Position numbers and translations under genes: made by a program. From positions 1-64,000 of the forward strand of contig JACRCO010000069.1 in the NCBI GenBank assembly GCA_016218975.1: a DNA stretch of 64,000 bases. The letters are read 5' to 3'. The DNA is from Deltaproteobacteria bacterium. Its GTDB lineage: Bacteria > Desulfobacterota > Deferrimicrobia > Deferrimicrobiales > Deferrimicrobiaceae. Every line of letters starts with the position of its first letter. Positions within the stretch are counted from its first letter, which is position 1. Shown here piece by piece: positions 39,557 through 49,473 of the stretch. The notes beneath the pieces were generated by a model, which saw only the letters and a list, made by a program, of their open reading frames with translations, was not told the origin of the DNA and did no database searches.

Positions 39557-41425
39557 GTGCGCAAGGGAAGATCATACCCGGGTTTCCTTGGAATTACCGT
39601 TCTTGCCCTCCTGATAACATTTACGGTATCCGGGGTCGCCGGAGAACCGCCGGCGCTTCAGGGATCGCAGGCGTCCAGCCCGGTTTCCCTGCCCCCATCG
39701 GCCCCTGCAACCAGGCCGGTCCCCCCGGACTTGAATACAAACGCGGTACAGTCTTCGAGCATTCAGGCGGCTCCGAAGGAATCGGCATCCTCCGCCCAAC
39801 CGGCGGGTTCCCCTGCAGCGAGCGTCGAAACGCACTCCACCAAGCCCTTGCCGCTTCCCGTCTCTATCGTTTCCAACCCGAAACCTGTTCCCGTCCTTTC
39901 CGCGCCGGCGGAAGAAAAGGAACCGGACCGCGTCCTGTCGCACACTGAGGTAGACCACGAACTGGCAAAGGAGAAGGACGAAGGAAAAGCGGGGGACACG
40001 TCGGGATTCTTCGTCAGCGCCAAAGGGGAAACCGGGAACCAGGAGGAAGGTCTCTACGACGGCCTCATGGGCCGAATCGGAATGTGGATGCGCTATTTTC
40101 AGACCACCGGCAGGGGGAAATTCGAGCTGTACCTGACCAGGTCCGGAAAATACGCGGACATGATGCGGGGAATCCTGGCCAAGTACGGCATGCCGGGCGA
40201 CCTCATATACCTCGCTCTCATCGAGAGCGGTTTTTCCCCGAAGGCCTATTCGGTGGCTAAGGCCGCGGGCCCCTGGCAGTTCATCGCCGAGACCGGCCGC
40301 CGGTACGGGCTGCGCATAGATTGGTGGACCGACGAACGACGGGACTACGAAAAATCTACCCACGCCGCCGCTTCGTACCTGAAGGAGTTGTACGACATGT
40401 TCGACTCCTGGCCGCTGGCCACCGCCGCGTACAACGCGGGGGAAGGGAAGATCCTCCGTGCGGTGAACCGTTACAATTCCGCCGATTTCGTGGAGTTGAT
40501 CCGCCACCGTTACCTGAAGCAGGAAACGAAGGATTACGTTCCGAAGATGATAGCCGCCCTGACGATCGCCAAGGAGCCGGAGAAATTCGGGTTCGGGGAC
40601 GTGAAGTACGAGGCGCCGCTGGAGTTCGACAAGGCCACCGTTCCCGGCGGAACGGGGCTCGCGGCCCTGGGCAAGGTGATCGGCGTCCCCTACGAATCGC
40701 TGCGCGAGTGGAATCCCGAGCTTCGGCGGTTTTGCACCCCCCCCAACCGGGAGACTTACGAGCTTCGTCTTCCCAAGGGATACGGAAGAATCGTCGAGGA
40801 GCGGATGGAGGAGATCCGGGCGAACACACGGGTGACGTTCCTGCTCCACTCGGTAAAGAAGGGAGAAACGCTATCCTCCCTCGCCGAAAGGTACCAGACT
40901 CCGGCATCCACCCTCCAGGAACTGAACGGGATGAAGAAGCCCGGCCTGGGGCGCAATGCGCGCATCATCATCCCCGTGGTGGGACTGTCCCAGGAGGAAG
41001 CCGTTCCGGGTAAGGAGGTCTCAGCGCAGCAGGTGGAAGCGGCGTTCAAGCGGCTGGATGACGGGACCCGGAAGAGCCGTATCGTAAAGGTAAGGAAAGG
41101 GGAGTCCCTGAAGGCCGTCGCGAACCGGGCGGGCGTTTCCGTCGATGATCTTGCCGAGGCGAACGGCTTGAGCGTAAAGAGCCGCGTGAAGGCGGGCAGG
41201 AAACTTAAAGTTCCGGGCGGCGGCGTCATCGTGGCGAAGAAAGGATCCGCCGCGGAGCATGACGGAAAGAAGGAGATGCGGCACGTGGTTCGGCGCGGCG
41301 ACACCCTTTCGAGGATCTCAAGGGTTTACGGCGTTTCCCTCGAAAAACTGAGCGAGAAAAACAGCATGAAACATGGGCAGGTTCTGGTCCCGGGGCGCGT
41401 CCTGCTCATACCGGTAGGGTCTTAA
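39557..41425 (+). CDS. Lytic transglycosylase with LysM repeats (MltD-like)
   Basis: This 622-residue exported protein has a signal-like N terminus (RKGRSYPGFLGITVLALLITFTVSG) and a Pro/Ser/Ala-rich linker to about residue 150. An SLT domain follows with YLALIESGFSPKAYSVAKAAGPWQFI (catalytic Glu) and YNAGEGKI. Three LysM domains come at the C terminus: HSVKKGETLSSLAERYQT, KVRKGESLKAVANRAGV and HVVRRGDTLSRISRVYGV. It cuts peptidoglycan glycan strands in the periplasm. GTG 39557 is the start that gives a proper signal peptide; the SD GGAGGT is rather close. Confidence 0.88.
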   Translation: MRKGRSYPGFLGITVLALLITFTVSGVAGEPPALQGSQASSPVSLPPSAPATRPVPPDLNTNAVQSSSIQAAPKESASSAQPAGSPAASVETHSTKPLPLPVSIVSNPKPVPVLSAPAEEKEPDRVLSHTEVDHELAKEKDEGKAGDTSGFFVSAKGETGNQEEGLYDGLMGRIGMWMRYFQTTGRGKFELYLTRSGKYADMMRGILAKYGMPGDLIYLALIESGFSPKAYSVAKAAGPWQFIAETGRRYGLRIDWWTDERRDYEKSTHAAASYLKELYDMFDSWPLATAAYNAGEGKILRAVNRYNSADFVELIRHRYLKQETKDYVPKMIAALTIAKEPEKFGFGDVKYEAPLEFDKATVPGGTGLAALGKVIGVPYESLREWNPELRRFCTPPNRETYELRLPKGYGRIVEERMEEIRANTRVTFLLHSVKKGETLSSLAERYQTPASTLQELNGMKKPGLGRNARIIIPVVGLSQEEAVPGKEVSAQQVEAAFKRLDDGTRKSRIVKVRKGESLKAVANRAGVSVDDLAEANGLSVKSRVKAGRKLKVPGGGVIVAKKGSAAEHDGKKEMRHVVRRGDTLSRISRVYGVSLEKLSEKNSMKHGQVLVPGRVLLIPVGS

Positions 41426-41426
41426 G

Positions 41427-42587
41427 ATTTTCGATCCTCGCGCTTTTCTTTACCTCGACAACGCGGCGACTTCCCTTCCGAAACCACGGGGGGTGGCGGA
41501 TGCCGTCCGCAATGCGATTCTGCGGGCGGGAAACCCGGGGCGTTCGGCCCACGCCCTGTCGATCCGTTCCGCGCGCGACCTGTTCGAGGCGCGCGAAAGG
41601 GTTGCCCGCTTCTTCGGCGCCACCGACAGTTCCCGATTCGTATTCACCGAAAACGCAACAACGGCGCTGAACATCGCGATCAAGGGGATCTTAAGGCCCG
41701 GCGACCACGCGGTGACTACTTCCGTCGAACACAATTCGGTGATGCGACCCTTAAGGAGGATGGAAGACGGGGGGGTGTCGGTGACGGTTGTGCAGGCGGG
41801 ACGCGACGGTTCGGTCGACGCGAAGGCGGTCCTGTCCGCCGTCCGGCGGAACACGCGGCTGATTGCGATGGTCCATGCGTCCAACGTTTCCGGGGCGATT
41901 CAACCCGTCGGCGAAATCGCGCGCAAGGCGCGCCGTCTTGGCGTGTACACGCTGGTCGACGCGGCCCAGACGGCGGGCTCGCTGCCGATCGACCTCGCGG
42001 ACCTTCCGGCGGATCTCGTTGCCGCTCCGGGTCACAAGGGACTCCTGGGGCCCCAGGGGACGGGATTCCTGTACGTCCGCGACAGGGTACCTCTCGTGCC
42101 TCTTATCGAGGGCGGGACGGGAAGCCGCTCCGAGAACGACCGCCAACCGGATTTTTTCCCCGACGCGCTCGAATCGGGAACGCAGAACAGCGTGGGGGTG
42201 GCGGGACTTGCCGTTTCCCTTTCCTGGCTTCTGCGCAGGGGGGTGGAGGACATCCGGAAGAAGGAGGCGGGACTGCTGGCGCAGGCGATCGAAGGCCTGG
42301 AGCGCATCCCGCGCGTGACCGTATTCGGACCGAAGGACCCGGCGCGGTGCGTGTCCGTGCTTTCATTCCTGGTGGAGGGGATGGACCCCGCGGAAACGGG
42401 ACGGCGGCTTGAGAAGGACTTCGGCATTCTCGTTCGGGCGGGGTTGCACTGCTCCCCCAATACTCACCGGACGATGGGAACGTTTCCGGAAGGCACGGTG
42501 CGCGTGAGCCCCGGGCCGTTCACGACCCGGCGGGAGATTGCGCGTTTCCTCGCTGCGATGCGGAGGATCAGCGCTTCACGCCGATAA
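41427..42587 (+). CDS. Class V aminotransferase / cysteine desulfurase-like
   Basis: This protein of about 386 residues has the full class V pattern: [67 protein letters not shown], the PLP lysine in [20 protein letters not shown] and the C-terminal [15 protein letters not shown] with the catalytic-loop Cys. It should release sulfur or selenium from Cys or Sec. The standard N-terminal LDNAATS lies upstream of the first GTG (41493). Initiation must be earlier, most likely at ATT 41427, one base after the preceding stop, with GGTAGGG upstream. Confidence 0.85.
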   Translation: MFDPRAFLYLDNAATSLPKPRGVADAVRNAILRAGNPGRSAHALSIRSARDLFEARERVARFFGATDSSRFVFTENATTALNIAIKGILRPGDHAVTTSVEHNSVMRPLRRMEDGGVSVTVVQAGRDGSVDAKAVLSAVRRNTRLIAMVHASNVSGAIQPVGEIARKARRLGVYTLVDAAQTAGSLPIDLADLPADLVAAPGHKGLLGPQGTGFLYVRDRVPLVPLIEGGTGSRSENDRQPDFFPDALESGTQNSVGVAGLAVSLSWLLRRGVEDIRKKEAGLLAQAIEGLERIPRVTVFGPKDPARCVSVLSFLVEGMDPAETGRRLEKDFGILVRAGLHCSPNTHRTMGTFPEGTVRVSPGPFTTRREIARFLAAMRRISASRR

Positions 42588-43092
42588 GGGACGCCCGACC
42601 GAGGATGGAGGTCGTCGAGCGCCCGGGGACGAAGCGCAGCGCCTTGACGCTGCCGCCACGCGAGCGGACGAACTCCGAGCCGACGATATCCTTTCCCTTC
42701 CAGTCGCCCCCCTTGACGAGGACGTCGGGCACGACACGGCGGATCAGGGCTTCCGGCGTATCCTCCCTGAATATCACGACGTAGGAGACGCAGGCGAGCG
42801 ACGCCAGCACGTACGCGCGATCTTTCTCCCCCTGCACGGGCCGTCCTTCCCCTTTCAACCTTCTCACGGAGGCGTCCGTGTTGACGCCGACGACCAGCAC
42901 GTCCCCCATTCCCGACGCCTGCCGAAGGTACCGCGCATGGCCTGCGTGAAGTATGTCGAAGCACCCGTTCGTGAATACGATCCGCTTTCCCTCGCGGCGC
43001 AGGCGCGAGAAGAAGGGGGCGACCTTACCCGAAGGGATTATTTTTTTTGACGGGTCGGCCGATAGGCGTGAACGTTCCTGTCCTGCGCGCAC
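42568..43092 (-). CDS. Heptose-1-phosphate adenylyltransferase (RfaE2/HldE-C type)
   Basis: This protein of about 174 residues is a cytidylyltransferase-fold enzyme. [20 protein letters not shown] carries the HxGH nucleotide site (residues 49-52). [48 protein letters not shown] and [11 protein letters not shown] are typical of RfaE2, which activates heptose phosphate for lipopolysaccharide core. The kinase half of HldE is absent, so that step is encoded elsewhere. GTG 43092, inside the nitrilase gene, is the best start. The 3' end overlaps the aminotransferase gene tail to tail. Confidence 0.85.
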   Translation of the reverse strand: MRAGQERSRLSADPSKKIIPSGKVAPFFSRLRREGKRIVFTNGCFDILHAGHARYLRQASGMGDVLVVGVNTDASVRRLKGEGRPVQGEKDRAYVLASLACVSYVVIFREDTPEALIRRVVPDVLVKGGDWKGKDIVGSEFVRSRGGSVKALRFVPGRSTTSILGRASLIGVKR

Positions 43093-43841
43093 GGGATCCT
43101 CCTCCTGACCTTTTCTATCTCCGCAGGGTCGATCGTCGCCGTCGCCAGCCCTTCCTCCTCCCCGCAGGCGGCCAATTGCGCGCCCCAGGGAGACACGATC
43201 ATCGATCCCCCCGCGAACCGGAAGTCCCCCGATCGTTCGACGGCGTTGGAGGCGAGGACGAAGAGCTGGTTCTCCACAGCCCTCGCCGTGATCAACAGAT
43301 CCCAATGGGCCTTTCGGATGGACGGCCACTGCGCGCTGACGCAAAAGAGAGACGCCCCTTCCAGGAAATATTTTCGCGACAGCTCGGGGAACCGCAGGTC
43401 GTAGCATATGAGGGGACCGACGCTCCCGACAGCGGTCTCGACGACGCGGGCGCCGGTCCCTTTCAGGAAGTGCAGGTGCTCGCCTGAAGGCTGGAACAGG
43501 TGGGCCTTCCGGTATTTACCTGCGATCGTGCCGTCGCGGTCGATCGTGTACAGCGTGTTGTACACGGATCCGCCTTTCCTCTCGGGGAGGGAACCGGCAA
43601 TAGCCATGCGATGCCCCGATGCAAATGCGCGAAGCCTTTTCAGCATTCCGGGAGTGGTGGATGAGAGCGCAACCAGCCTGTCGTAGGCGAAACCGGTGCT
43701 CCACATCTCCGGCAGTACGCAGAGTGCCGCCCCGCTTGCGGCGGCTTTCCCGAGAAGGGCGAAGGCGCGCGCGGTGTTGGCGTCCACGTTTCCCATGTCG
43801 ATGCGGAACTGTACGACGGACGCCTGGAACGGTCGGGTCAT
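43038..43841 (-). CDS. Carbon-nitrogen hydrolase (nitrilase family, omega-amidase-like)
   Basis: This 267-residue nitrilase-superfamily enzyme has the catalytic triad Glu45 ([10 protein letters not shown]), Lys112 (GKYRKAHLF) and Cys146 ([12 protein letters not shown]). [16 protein letters not shown] and [10 protein letters not shown] complete the pattern, closest to omega-amidase/Nit2 forms that hydrolyse alpha-ketoglutaramate or related amides. Length is typical. It reads leftward just after comF (21-base gap) and overlaps the adenylyltransferase gene by 55 bases. Confidence 0.88.
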   Translation of the reverse strand: MTRPFQASVVQFRIDMGNVDANTARAFALLGKAAASGAALCVLPEMWSTGFAYDRLVALSSTTPGMLKRLRAFASGHRMAIAGSLPERKGGSVYNTLYTIDRDGTIAGKYRKAHLFQPSGEHLHFLKGTGARVVETAVGSVGPLICYDLRFPELSRKYFLEGASLFCVSAQWPSIRKAHWDLLITARAVENQLFVLASNAVERSGDFRFAGGSMIVSPWGAQLAACGEEEGLATATIDPAEIEKVRRRIPCAQDRNVHAYRPTRQKK

Positions 43842-43862
43842 CTGCTCTCCGGATTCGTGTAT

Positions 43863-44600
43863 TCAGGGGACGGCGCGGGCCACCGTCAGCACCACTATAT
43901 TCTTCGCCCCCGCGGTTTTCAAGGCGCGCGCGGCTTCCCTGGCCGTGGCCCCGGATGTGTAGACGTCGTCCAGCAGCAGGACGTCGCCGGGCGCTGCAAT
44001 TCCCTCAGGAACCAGGAAGGCGCCGCGGACGTTTTCCTCCCTGACTTTGATTTTCAGCCCCGCCTGGGGGCGGTTGCCGCCGGACCGCCTGAGTGCCCCG
44101 GGATCGAACTGCCACCTCGCACGCCGCGAAAGGGCCGCACCGACGAGCGCGGGCAGGTTGAATCCGCGCCGGAAATATTTGAGCGGCCGGATCGGTACCG
44201 GGACGACGGACGGCCGGAAGCCGTCCGGAAAGCGGTCGGCCCACTTTCCACGGATCGCCTCGAACAGCCGGTCAGCCAGCGCTTCCGCGGGCAGGAAGCG
44301 GCGGGCGTACTTCGCCCCGCGTATCCCTTCGCGGACATGTCCTTCATACACGAACAGGGAACGGGCGAAAAGGAACGGGGGTGGAACGGGGCAGGACCGG
44401 CAGGCAGGGGGCTTGTTTTCCGGCCAACCGCCGTGGCGCAGGAATTCGCCGCACGAGGGGCATTCGTCCCCGGCCCACGCGGGCCACCCGCGAACGTCCG
44501 CGCGGGAAAAACCGCCTCGCAGGAGGGGAACCAGCGCGTTGAAGTTGCGTATTTCCGCAAGGAATCCACGGAGGGCACGACGGGGAAACGTCTCGCGCAG
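43863..44600 (-). CDS. comF: ComF-family amidophosphoribosyltransferase-like protein
   Basis: This protein of about 245 residues has an N-terminal zinc-ribbon (CPSCGEFLRHGG...CRSCPVP), a middle FVYEGHVREGIRGAKYARRF segment and the C-terminal phosphoribosyltransferase signature VLLLDDVYTSGATAREAARAL. ComF is needed for DNA uptake in transformable bacteria and is widely conserved. The start is uncertain: no ATG, GTG or TTG fits between the lapB stop and the conserved region, so CTG 44600 is used provisionally. It is separated from lapB by about 50 bases. Confidence 0.82.
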   Translation of the reverse strand: MRETFPRRALRGFLAEIRNFNALVPLLRGGFSRADVRGWPAWAGDECPSCGEFLRHGGWPENKPPACRSCPVPPPFLFARSLFVYEGHVREGIRGAKYARRFLPAEALADRLFEAIRGKWADRFPDGFRPSVVPVPIRPLKYFRRGFNLPALVGAALSRRARWQFDPGALRRSGGNRPQAGLKIKVREENVRGAFLVPEGIAAPGDVLLLDDVYTSGATAREAARALKTAGAKNIVVLTVARAVP

Positions 44601-44649
44601 CCGGTCCGAATCCGCTGCAGCGGAGGCTTGGAGAGAAAAGCGTGCTAAA

Positions 44650-45981
44650 TCAGCGGATGGAAGCCGGGATTGCGTACTCCCGGCTGCCGTGGTCGATGGC
44701 GTACCCGTTCCAGGTTCCGCATGCGGCGCAGCGAGGCGCCCACTTGATGGTGCCTTTGCCGCATTTCGAACAGCGGAATGGGATAAGATAGCGCCGCTTG
44801 TAGGCAAAGGCGCGCTGGTAGTGCTGGCAGGCGGGTTCATATCGGCCCCTCCGCCGGAACGCCTCCGCGAGGAGGATGTGCACCGACTCCCGCTCCGGCT
44901 CCAGCGACTCCGCCTTCAACAACTGTTCCACCGCCTCGTCGTTCATCTCGAGACGCAGGAAGAATTTTCCCATGAACAGGTTGGCGTCGAAGTCGGACGG
45001 GATCTCCTGGAGCAGCTCTGTGTAGACGGCGATCACGGACTGTGGATTCACCGTCTCGACGCCCAGGTCCTCGAGCTTGATGAGGAAGACCGCGTTGTGC
45101 GTGGCCCGGTAGCCCTTGATGAGCAGGTCGGTGGCTTCCTCGAGGTTTCCGCGCGACCGCTTGTGCTCGGAAAGGGCGATGTACGAGGGGGAGAATTGCG
45201 GCTGCTCCTTGATAAGGTCCCGCAGTCGCCGTTCCGCGTCGTCGGTCTTCCCTTCGGCCATACGTACCACGGCCTTCTCGTAACGGAGAGCGATGAAAAG
45301 ATCCTGGTCCGCTGCGGACGCGGACTTCCCGTTCCGTTTCATGATCTTCTTCTGCATCGCGTACGCCGGAACCATTTCGTTGCGGAGAATGTGGATGTCC
45401 CGCAGTCCCTCCCAGGCGCGGGGGTTTTCCCCCTCGCTGTCCTCTATGGTTTCAAGGAGGGAAAGGGCGTTGTCCAGGTCGTTCATCCGCCGGTAAAGCG
45501 CGGCAAGACGGAAGAAGACGGAGAGGTCCGAGGGATCGATCTGCTTCAGACGGGTCAGCGCCTTCACCGCTTCGAGCGAATTTCCCCGTTCCGTCTCCAC
45601 CGCGGAGAGAAGCTCGAGGGCTTCGCGGTCGTCCGGATTGACGGACAGGCTGCGCTCCAGCTCCTTTACCGCTTCGTCGAGCATCCCCCTCCTGTGGAAG
45701 TCCTGCGCCTTGGCCACCCGGGCGCGGGCCGCCTCCTTGCGCTGCTTTTCCCTGCGCTCCTTCCAGTTCTTCGACGCGAGGGTGACGTCCTTGACCAGCG
45801 TGCCCAGGATGACGAGCGCCGCTCCGAGCGAGAAGGAGAGGATGGCGAGCTCGCTTACGCTCACCTCCGCCATGCGCGTGGCGGAGAAGAAGAACTGGAT
45901 ATGCTGGCCGTTAAGGAGGGAAATGTAGGTGAATCCCACCAGGATGATGACGAAAAGCAGGAAGAGCAGGCGGACGGCCAT
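44650..45981 (-). CDS. lapB: LapB-type TPR protein with N-terminal LapA-like membrane domain
   Basis: This 443-residue protein has two N-terminal membrane segments (about 3-22 and 44-65) that look like LapA (DUF1049). TPR repeats follow from about 85 to 385, and then a rubredoxin-type metal site CSKCG...CAACGTWN near 395-415. LapB regulates lipopolysaccharide synthesis by controlling LpxC turnover. In enterics LapA and LapB are separate proteins; here they seem fused. It follows the rsfS gene with a 17-base gap in the same direction. Confidence 0.85.
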   Translation of the reverse strand: MAVRLLFLLFVIILVGFTYISLLNGQHIQFFFSATRMAEVSVSELAILSFSLGAALVILGTLVKDVTLASKNWKERREKQRKEAARARVAKAQDFHRRGMLDEAVKELERSLSVNPDDREALELLSAVETERGNSLEAVKALTRLKQIDPSDLSVFFRLAALYRRMNDLDNALSLLETIEDSEGENPRAWEGLRDIHILRNEMVPAYAMQKKIMKRNGKSASAADQDLFIALRYEKAVVRMAEGKTDDAERRLRDLIKEQPQFSPSYIALSEHKRSRGNLEEATDLLIKGYRATHNAVFLIKLEDLGVETVNPQSVIAVYTELLQEIPSDFDANLFMGKFFLRLEMNDEAVEQLLKAESLEPERESVHILLAEAFRRRGRYEPACQHYQRAFAYKRRYLIPFRCSKCGKGTIKWAPRCAACGTWNGYAIDHGSREYAIPASIR

Positions 45982-45998
45982 GCAGGGTCCCTCCGGGG

Positions 45999-46349
45999 TT
46001 ATGGCTCCTCTGGGAGGGGGATCTCAGGGGCCGATCCCCACAACCGGTCGAAGTTGTAGAAATCCCTCACGCTGGAAAGAAATACATGCACCACGAAATC
46101 GCCGTAGTCGAGCAGGGCCCACCGCCCCTCGCGGATCCCCTCCAGCCCCAGCGGCCGGACTCCTTCTTTTTTAAGCGACTCCTCGATGTGATGGGCGACG
46201 GCGGCGACCTGCCGGTCGGACGTTCCCGAGCAAAGGAGGAAGTAATCGGTGAAGGAGGCCCACTCCCGTACGTCCAGTGCGCGGATGTCGGCGGCCTTCT
46301 TTTCCCGGGCGAGCCGCGCGCACCGGAGCAGCGTTTCCCTTGTCCCTAT
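45999..46349 (-). CDS. rsfS: Ribosomal silencing factor RsfS
   Basis: This RsfS/Iojap protein of about 116 residues has ARLAREKKAADIRALDVREWASFTDYFLLCSGTSDRQVAAVAHHIEESLKKEG, then GLEGIREGRWALLDYGDFVVHVFLSSVRDFYNFDRLW. It binds uL14 and keeps ribosomal subunits apart in starvation. No ATG, GTG or TTG gives this start. The best placed codon is ATA 46349, overlapping the nadD stop as ATAG with GGGAGGG upstream; a CTG inside is the alternative. Order nadD-rsfS is the common one. Confidence 0.88.
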   Translation of the reverse strand: MGTRETLLRCARLAREKKAADIRALDVREWASFTDYFLLCSGTSDRQVAAVAHHIEESLKKEGVRPLGLEGIREGRWALLDYGDFVVHVFLSSVRDFYNFDRLWGSAPEIPLPEEP

Positions 46350-47029
46350 GACCGTCTTCCCTCCCCAGGATCGAGGTAAAGCCCATGGTCGTAAATATAC
46401 CGTTCCACATCCGGCGGGACGAGTCCCCGGATGCACTTGCCCGTCCGAACTTTCTCCCGGATGGAGCTCGAGGAAATCTCCAGGGCCGGCAGCGACGGAC
46501 AGAACAGCCGTCTTCCGCCGGCGATGCGGTAACTTTTCCCCTTCCAACTATAGCAATGAGGCTCCTCTTTTTCAATACGGACCCCGGCCGGGGAAGCGGG
46601 CTCGGCGTCGGAGCCCGGGCGGGGAAGAAGTATGAAATCGCAAGCGGAAAGGAGTTCCTCGTACCGGTGCCAGGTCGAGATCTCGGCGAAGGCGTCGGCG
46701 CCGATGATGAAAATGAATTCGGAGGAAGGGGAGTCGCGCCGGAAGTCCATGACCGTCAACAGGGAGTAGGAAGCCCCGCCGCGCCGGACCTCGACGTCGG
46801 AAACCTCCAACCCGGAGATGCCGGTTGTGGCGGCGGCGACCATCGCCAGCCGGTGGCGGTCCTCCGTAAGGGGCTGCTTCGGCTTGTGGGGCGGGCGGTG
46901 CGAAGGGAAGAGCACGACTCGGGGCAGCCCCAGCGCCTCCTTCACCTCCACCGCCATCCGCAGGTGCCCGTTGTGGACCGGGTCGAAGGTGCCGCCGAAG
47001 AGCGCGACCGATGTCGCCCCGGGGTTCAC
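46346..47029 (-). CDS. nadD: Nicotinate-nucleotide adenylyltransferase
   Basis: This 227-residue NadD makes deamido-NAD from nicotinate mononucleotide. FGGTFDPVHNGHLRM contains the HxGH motif (His19, His22). RPPHKP and the C-terminal PALEISSSSIREKVRTGKCIRGLVPPDVERYI (ISSTxIR-type) are conserved. GTG 47029 is directly after the proA stop at 47030. The order proA-nadD-rsfS is typical of Desulfuromonadota. Confidence 0.93.
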   Translation of the reverse strand: MNPGATSVALFGGTFDPVHNGHLRMAVEVKEALGLPRVVLFPSHRPPHKPKQPLTEDRHRLAMVAAATTGISGLEVSDVEVRRGGASYSLLTVMDFRRDSPSSEFIFIIGADAFAEISTWHRYEELLSACDFILLPRPGSDAEPASPAGVRIEKEEPHCYSWKGKSYRIAGGRRLFCPSLPALEISSSSIREKVRTGKCIRGLVPPDVERYIYDHGLYLDPGEGRRS

Positions 47030-48289
47030 TTATTCCCGGACCTGGCCGTCCCCGAATGCGACGAACTTAGTCGTGGTCAGCTCTTCGAGGCCCATCGGGC
47101 CGAAGGCGTGGATCTTGGTTGTGCTGATCCCGATCTCCGCGCCCAGGCCGAGCTGGAACCCGTCGTTGAACCGGGTGGATGCGTTTACGAGCACCAGGGA
47201 AGAGTCCACCTCGCGAACGAACCGCATCGCCCTTGCGTGGTCCTTCGTGAGGATCGCCTCGGTATGCAGCGACCCGTAGCGGCGGATATGCTCCATCGCC
47301 GCATCCATCGACGGTACCACCCGGACGGCCAGGATCAGGTCCAGGTATTCCGTCCCCCAGTCGTTTTCCGTTGCGGGTTTCGCGCCGGGCACCAGACGCA
47401 CCGTTTCGGGGCATCCGCGGATTTCGACGCCTCTCTTCGCAAGCTCGGCCGCGATTTCCGGGAGAAACCGCGGGGCCGCCTTCTCGTGAACGAGGAGCGT
47501 TTCCATGGCGTTGCAGACGCCCGGGCGCTGGACCTTGGCGTTGACGCAGATAGAGACCGCCTGCGCGAAGTCGGCGTTCTCGTCGACGAAAATGTGGCAG
47601 ACTCCCTTGTAGTGCTTGATCACCGGGATACGGGATTTCTCCGCCACGCTTCGGATGAGCCCCTCCCCCCCGCGCGGGATGATAAGGTCGATGTATTCCT
47701 CGGCCGCGAGCATGACGTCGATCGCCGACCGGTCCGTCCGCCCGATGACCGACACCGCGTCCGCCGGCAGGCCGCTCGCCGAGAGCGCATCGCGCAGGAT
47801 CTGCGCGATGGACGTATTGGAATGGATGGCCTCCGACCCTCCGCGAAGAACCACGGAGTTCCCCGACTTTACGCACAAAGCCGCCGCGTCCGCCGTCACG
47901 TTCGGCCGGGACTCGTAAATGATCCCCACGACGCCCAGCGGTATGCGCATCCTGCCGACCAGCAGGCCGTTGGGCCGCCGCCACATCCGAAGGACTTCGC
48001 CGACCGGGTCTGGCAGGGCTATCACTTCCTCGATCCCGTCCGCCATCTGACCGATCCGCGCGTCGGTGAGCAGGAGACGGTCGAGCATCGCGGCGGAAAG
48101 CCCCTTCGCCTTTCCGGCGGCCATGTCCTTTCCGTTCTCGTTCTTAAGCCACTCCGACCGCTCGCGAAGCCCCATCGCCATTCCGGCGAGCGCCGCGTTC
48201 TTCGCGGAGGCGGACGCGCGCGCCAGTCCGGCCGCCGCAGCCTTCGCCTGGCGACAGGTTGCTTCTACGCTTTCCTTAATCGAAGTCAT
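47030..48289 (-). CDS. proA: Gamma-glutamyl phosphate reductase
   Basis: This 419-residue ProA reduces glutamyl-5-phosphate to the semialdehyde, the second step to proline. It has [84 protein letters not shown] with the active Cys, and [45 protein letters not shown] 48289 overlaps the proB stop (ATGA). Confidence 0.95.
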   Translation of the reverse strand: MTSIKESVEATCRQAKAAAAGLARASASAKNAALAGMAMGLRERSEWLKNENGKDMAAGKAKGLSAAMLDRLLLTDARIGQMADGIEEVIALPDPVGEVLRMWRRPNGLLVGRMRIPLGVVGIIYESRPNVTADAAALCVKSGNSVVLRGGSEAIHSNTSIAQILRDALSASGLPADAVSVIGRTDRSAIDVMLAAEEYIDLIIPRGGEGLIRSVAEKSRIPVIKHYKGVCHIFVDENADFAQAVSICVNAKVQRPGVCNAMETLLVHEKAAPRFLPEIAAELAKRGVEIRGCPETVRLVPGAKPATENDWGTEYLDLILAVRVVPSMDAAMEHIRRYGSLHTEAILTKDHARAMRFVREVDSSLVLVNASTRFNDGFQLGLGAEIGISTTKIHAFGPMGLEELTTTKFVAFGDGQVRE

Positions 48290-49473
48290 CAAATGCGCTC
48301 CTGTTTCGCTGCGCCGTCGCGCAAAATGGTGAGGTTGTCGCGGTGTACCACTTCCGACGGGGTCTCCTGCCCGAGGATCGCCCTGACCTCCGCGCTCTTC
48401 CGGCCCATGCCCCTGTCCACATCTTCGCGTGACCAGGAGGAGATCCCCCGTGCGAAGACCCGGCCTTTCCGGTCGCCGATGGACACCGTGTCGCCCTTCC
48501 TGAACGTGCCGACGGCTCCCAGGATCCCGGCGGGAAGCAGGCTCTTCCCTCCATGCAGGAGCACTTTCCTCGCCCCGTCGTCCACGATAATCGTCCCGTG
48601 CGTCTGCCGCGCGTGCGCGATCCACATCTTTCGGCTGGGCGCCCGTGAAGTCCCGCGCGGCAGGATCAGGGTGCCGGTGTCTTTTCCTTCGAGGACGTCG
48701 ATGATGGAGCGGCGGGACCGACCGTTCGCGATGGCTACCGGGGTTCCCCAGTCGGCGACGACGCGCGCCGCGAGCAGTTTCGATTTCATCCCGCCGGTGC
48801 CCACCTCCCCGCTGTGACTGCCGCCGGATACCTTGAGCAGCGAATCGTCGATCGCCGAGAGCAGGGGGATCCGCCTGGCGTCGGAGAAGCGGCGGGGGTC
48901 CTTCGTGCAAAGCCCGTCGCTGTCTGTCAGAAGCAGCAGCAGGTCCGCGCCCATCAATTGTGTCACCAGCGCGGCAAGGTGATCGTTGTCGCCCAGCCGG
49001 ATCTCCTCCGTCGCCACCGTGTCGTTCTCGTTGACGATCGGGACGATGCCTCGGGAGAGCAGCGTCTCCATCGTGTTCTTCGCGTTCAGATACCGCTCCC
49101 TGTTTTCGAAGTCCTCGTGAGTGAGGAGGAGCTGCCCTACTTTCAGCCCCCGCCGCTCGAACGCCCGCTCGTATGCTCGCATCAGGGTGGTCTGCCCCAC
49201 GGCGGCGGCGGCCTGCTTAAGAGCGATCGTCCTGGGGCGGTCGGCCATCCCGAGCTTCCTGCGGCCGGCGGCGATGGCGCCCGAGGTAACTACGACGACT
49301 TCCGTCCCCCGCTCGTCCCGGATCCGAGCCACCTGCTCCGCAAGGGAGCGGATCGTCGCGCCCCGCAGGCCCTGCGTGGCGTCGGTCAGCGTGCCGCTGC
49401 CCAGCTTGACGATGATCCGGCGCACCTTTCTCGAAGCGAGAAACGCGCTCCTGTCCGTCGTCTCAGTCCGCAT
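48289..49473 (-). CDS. proB: Glutamate 5-kinase
   Basis: This 394-residue ProB phosphorylates glutamate as the first step of proline synthesis. The kinase domain shows [43 protein letters not shown] and [29 protein letters not shown]-terminal PUA domain (about 285-375) is present. It overlaps obgE by 11 bases and proA by ATGA, so the operon is tightly packed. ProC is encoded elsewhere at 14.5 kb. Confidence 0.95.
   Translation of the reverse strand: MRTETTDRSAFLASRKVRRIIVKLGSGTLTDATQGLRGATIRSLAEQVARIRDERGTEVVVVTSGAIAAGRRKLGMADRPRTIALKQAAAAVGQTTLMRAYERAFERRGLKVGQLLLTHEDFENRERYLNAKNTMETLLSRGIVPIVNENDTVATEEIRLGDNDHLAALVTQLMGADLLLLLTDSDGLCTKDPRRFSDARRIPLLSAIDDSLLKVSGGSHSGEVGTGGMKSKLLAARVVADWGTPVAIANGRSRRSIIDVLEGKDTGTLILPRGTSRAPSRKMWIAHARQTHGTIIVDDGARKVLLHGGKSLLPAGILGAVGTFRKGDTVSIGDRKGRVFARGISSWSREDVDRGMGRKSAEVRAILGQETPSEVVHRDNLTILRDGAAKQERI

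Noticed and set aside
46385-48817. 810-codon open frame on the plus strand opposite nadD, proA and proB
   Set aside because: It lies antisense to three well recognised genes and has the Arg/Gly/Pro-rich composition of GC-rich shadow frames.
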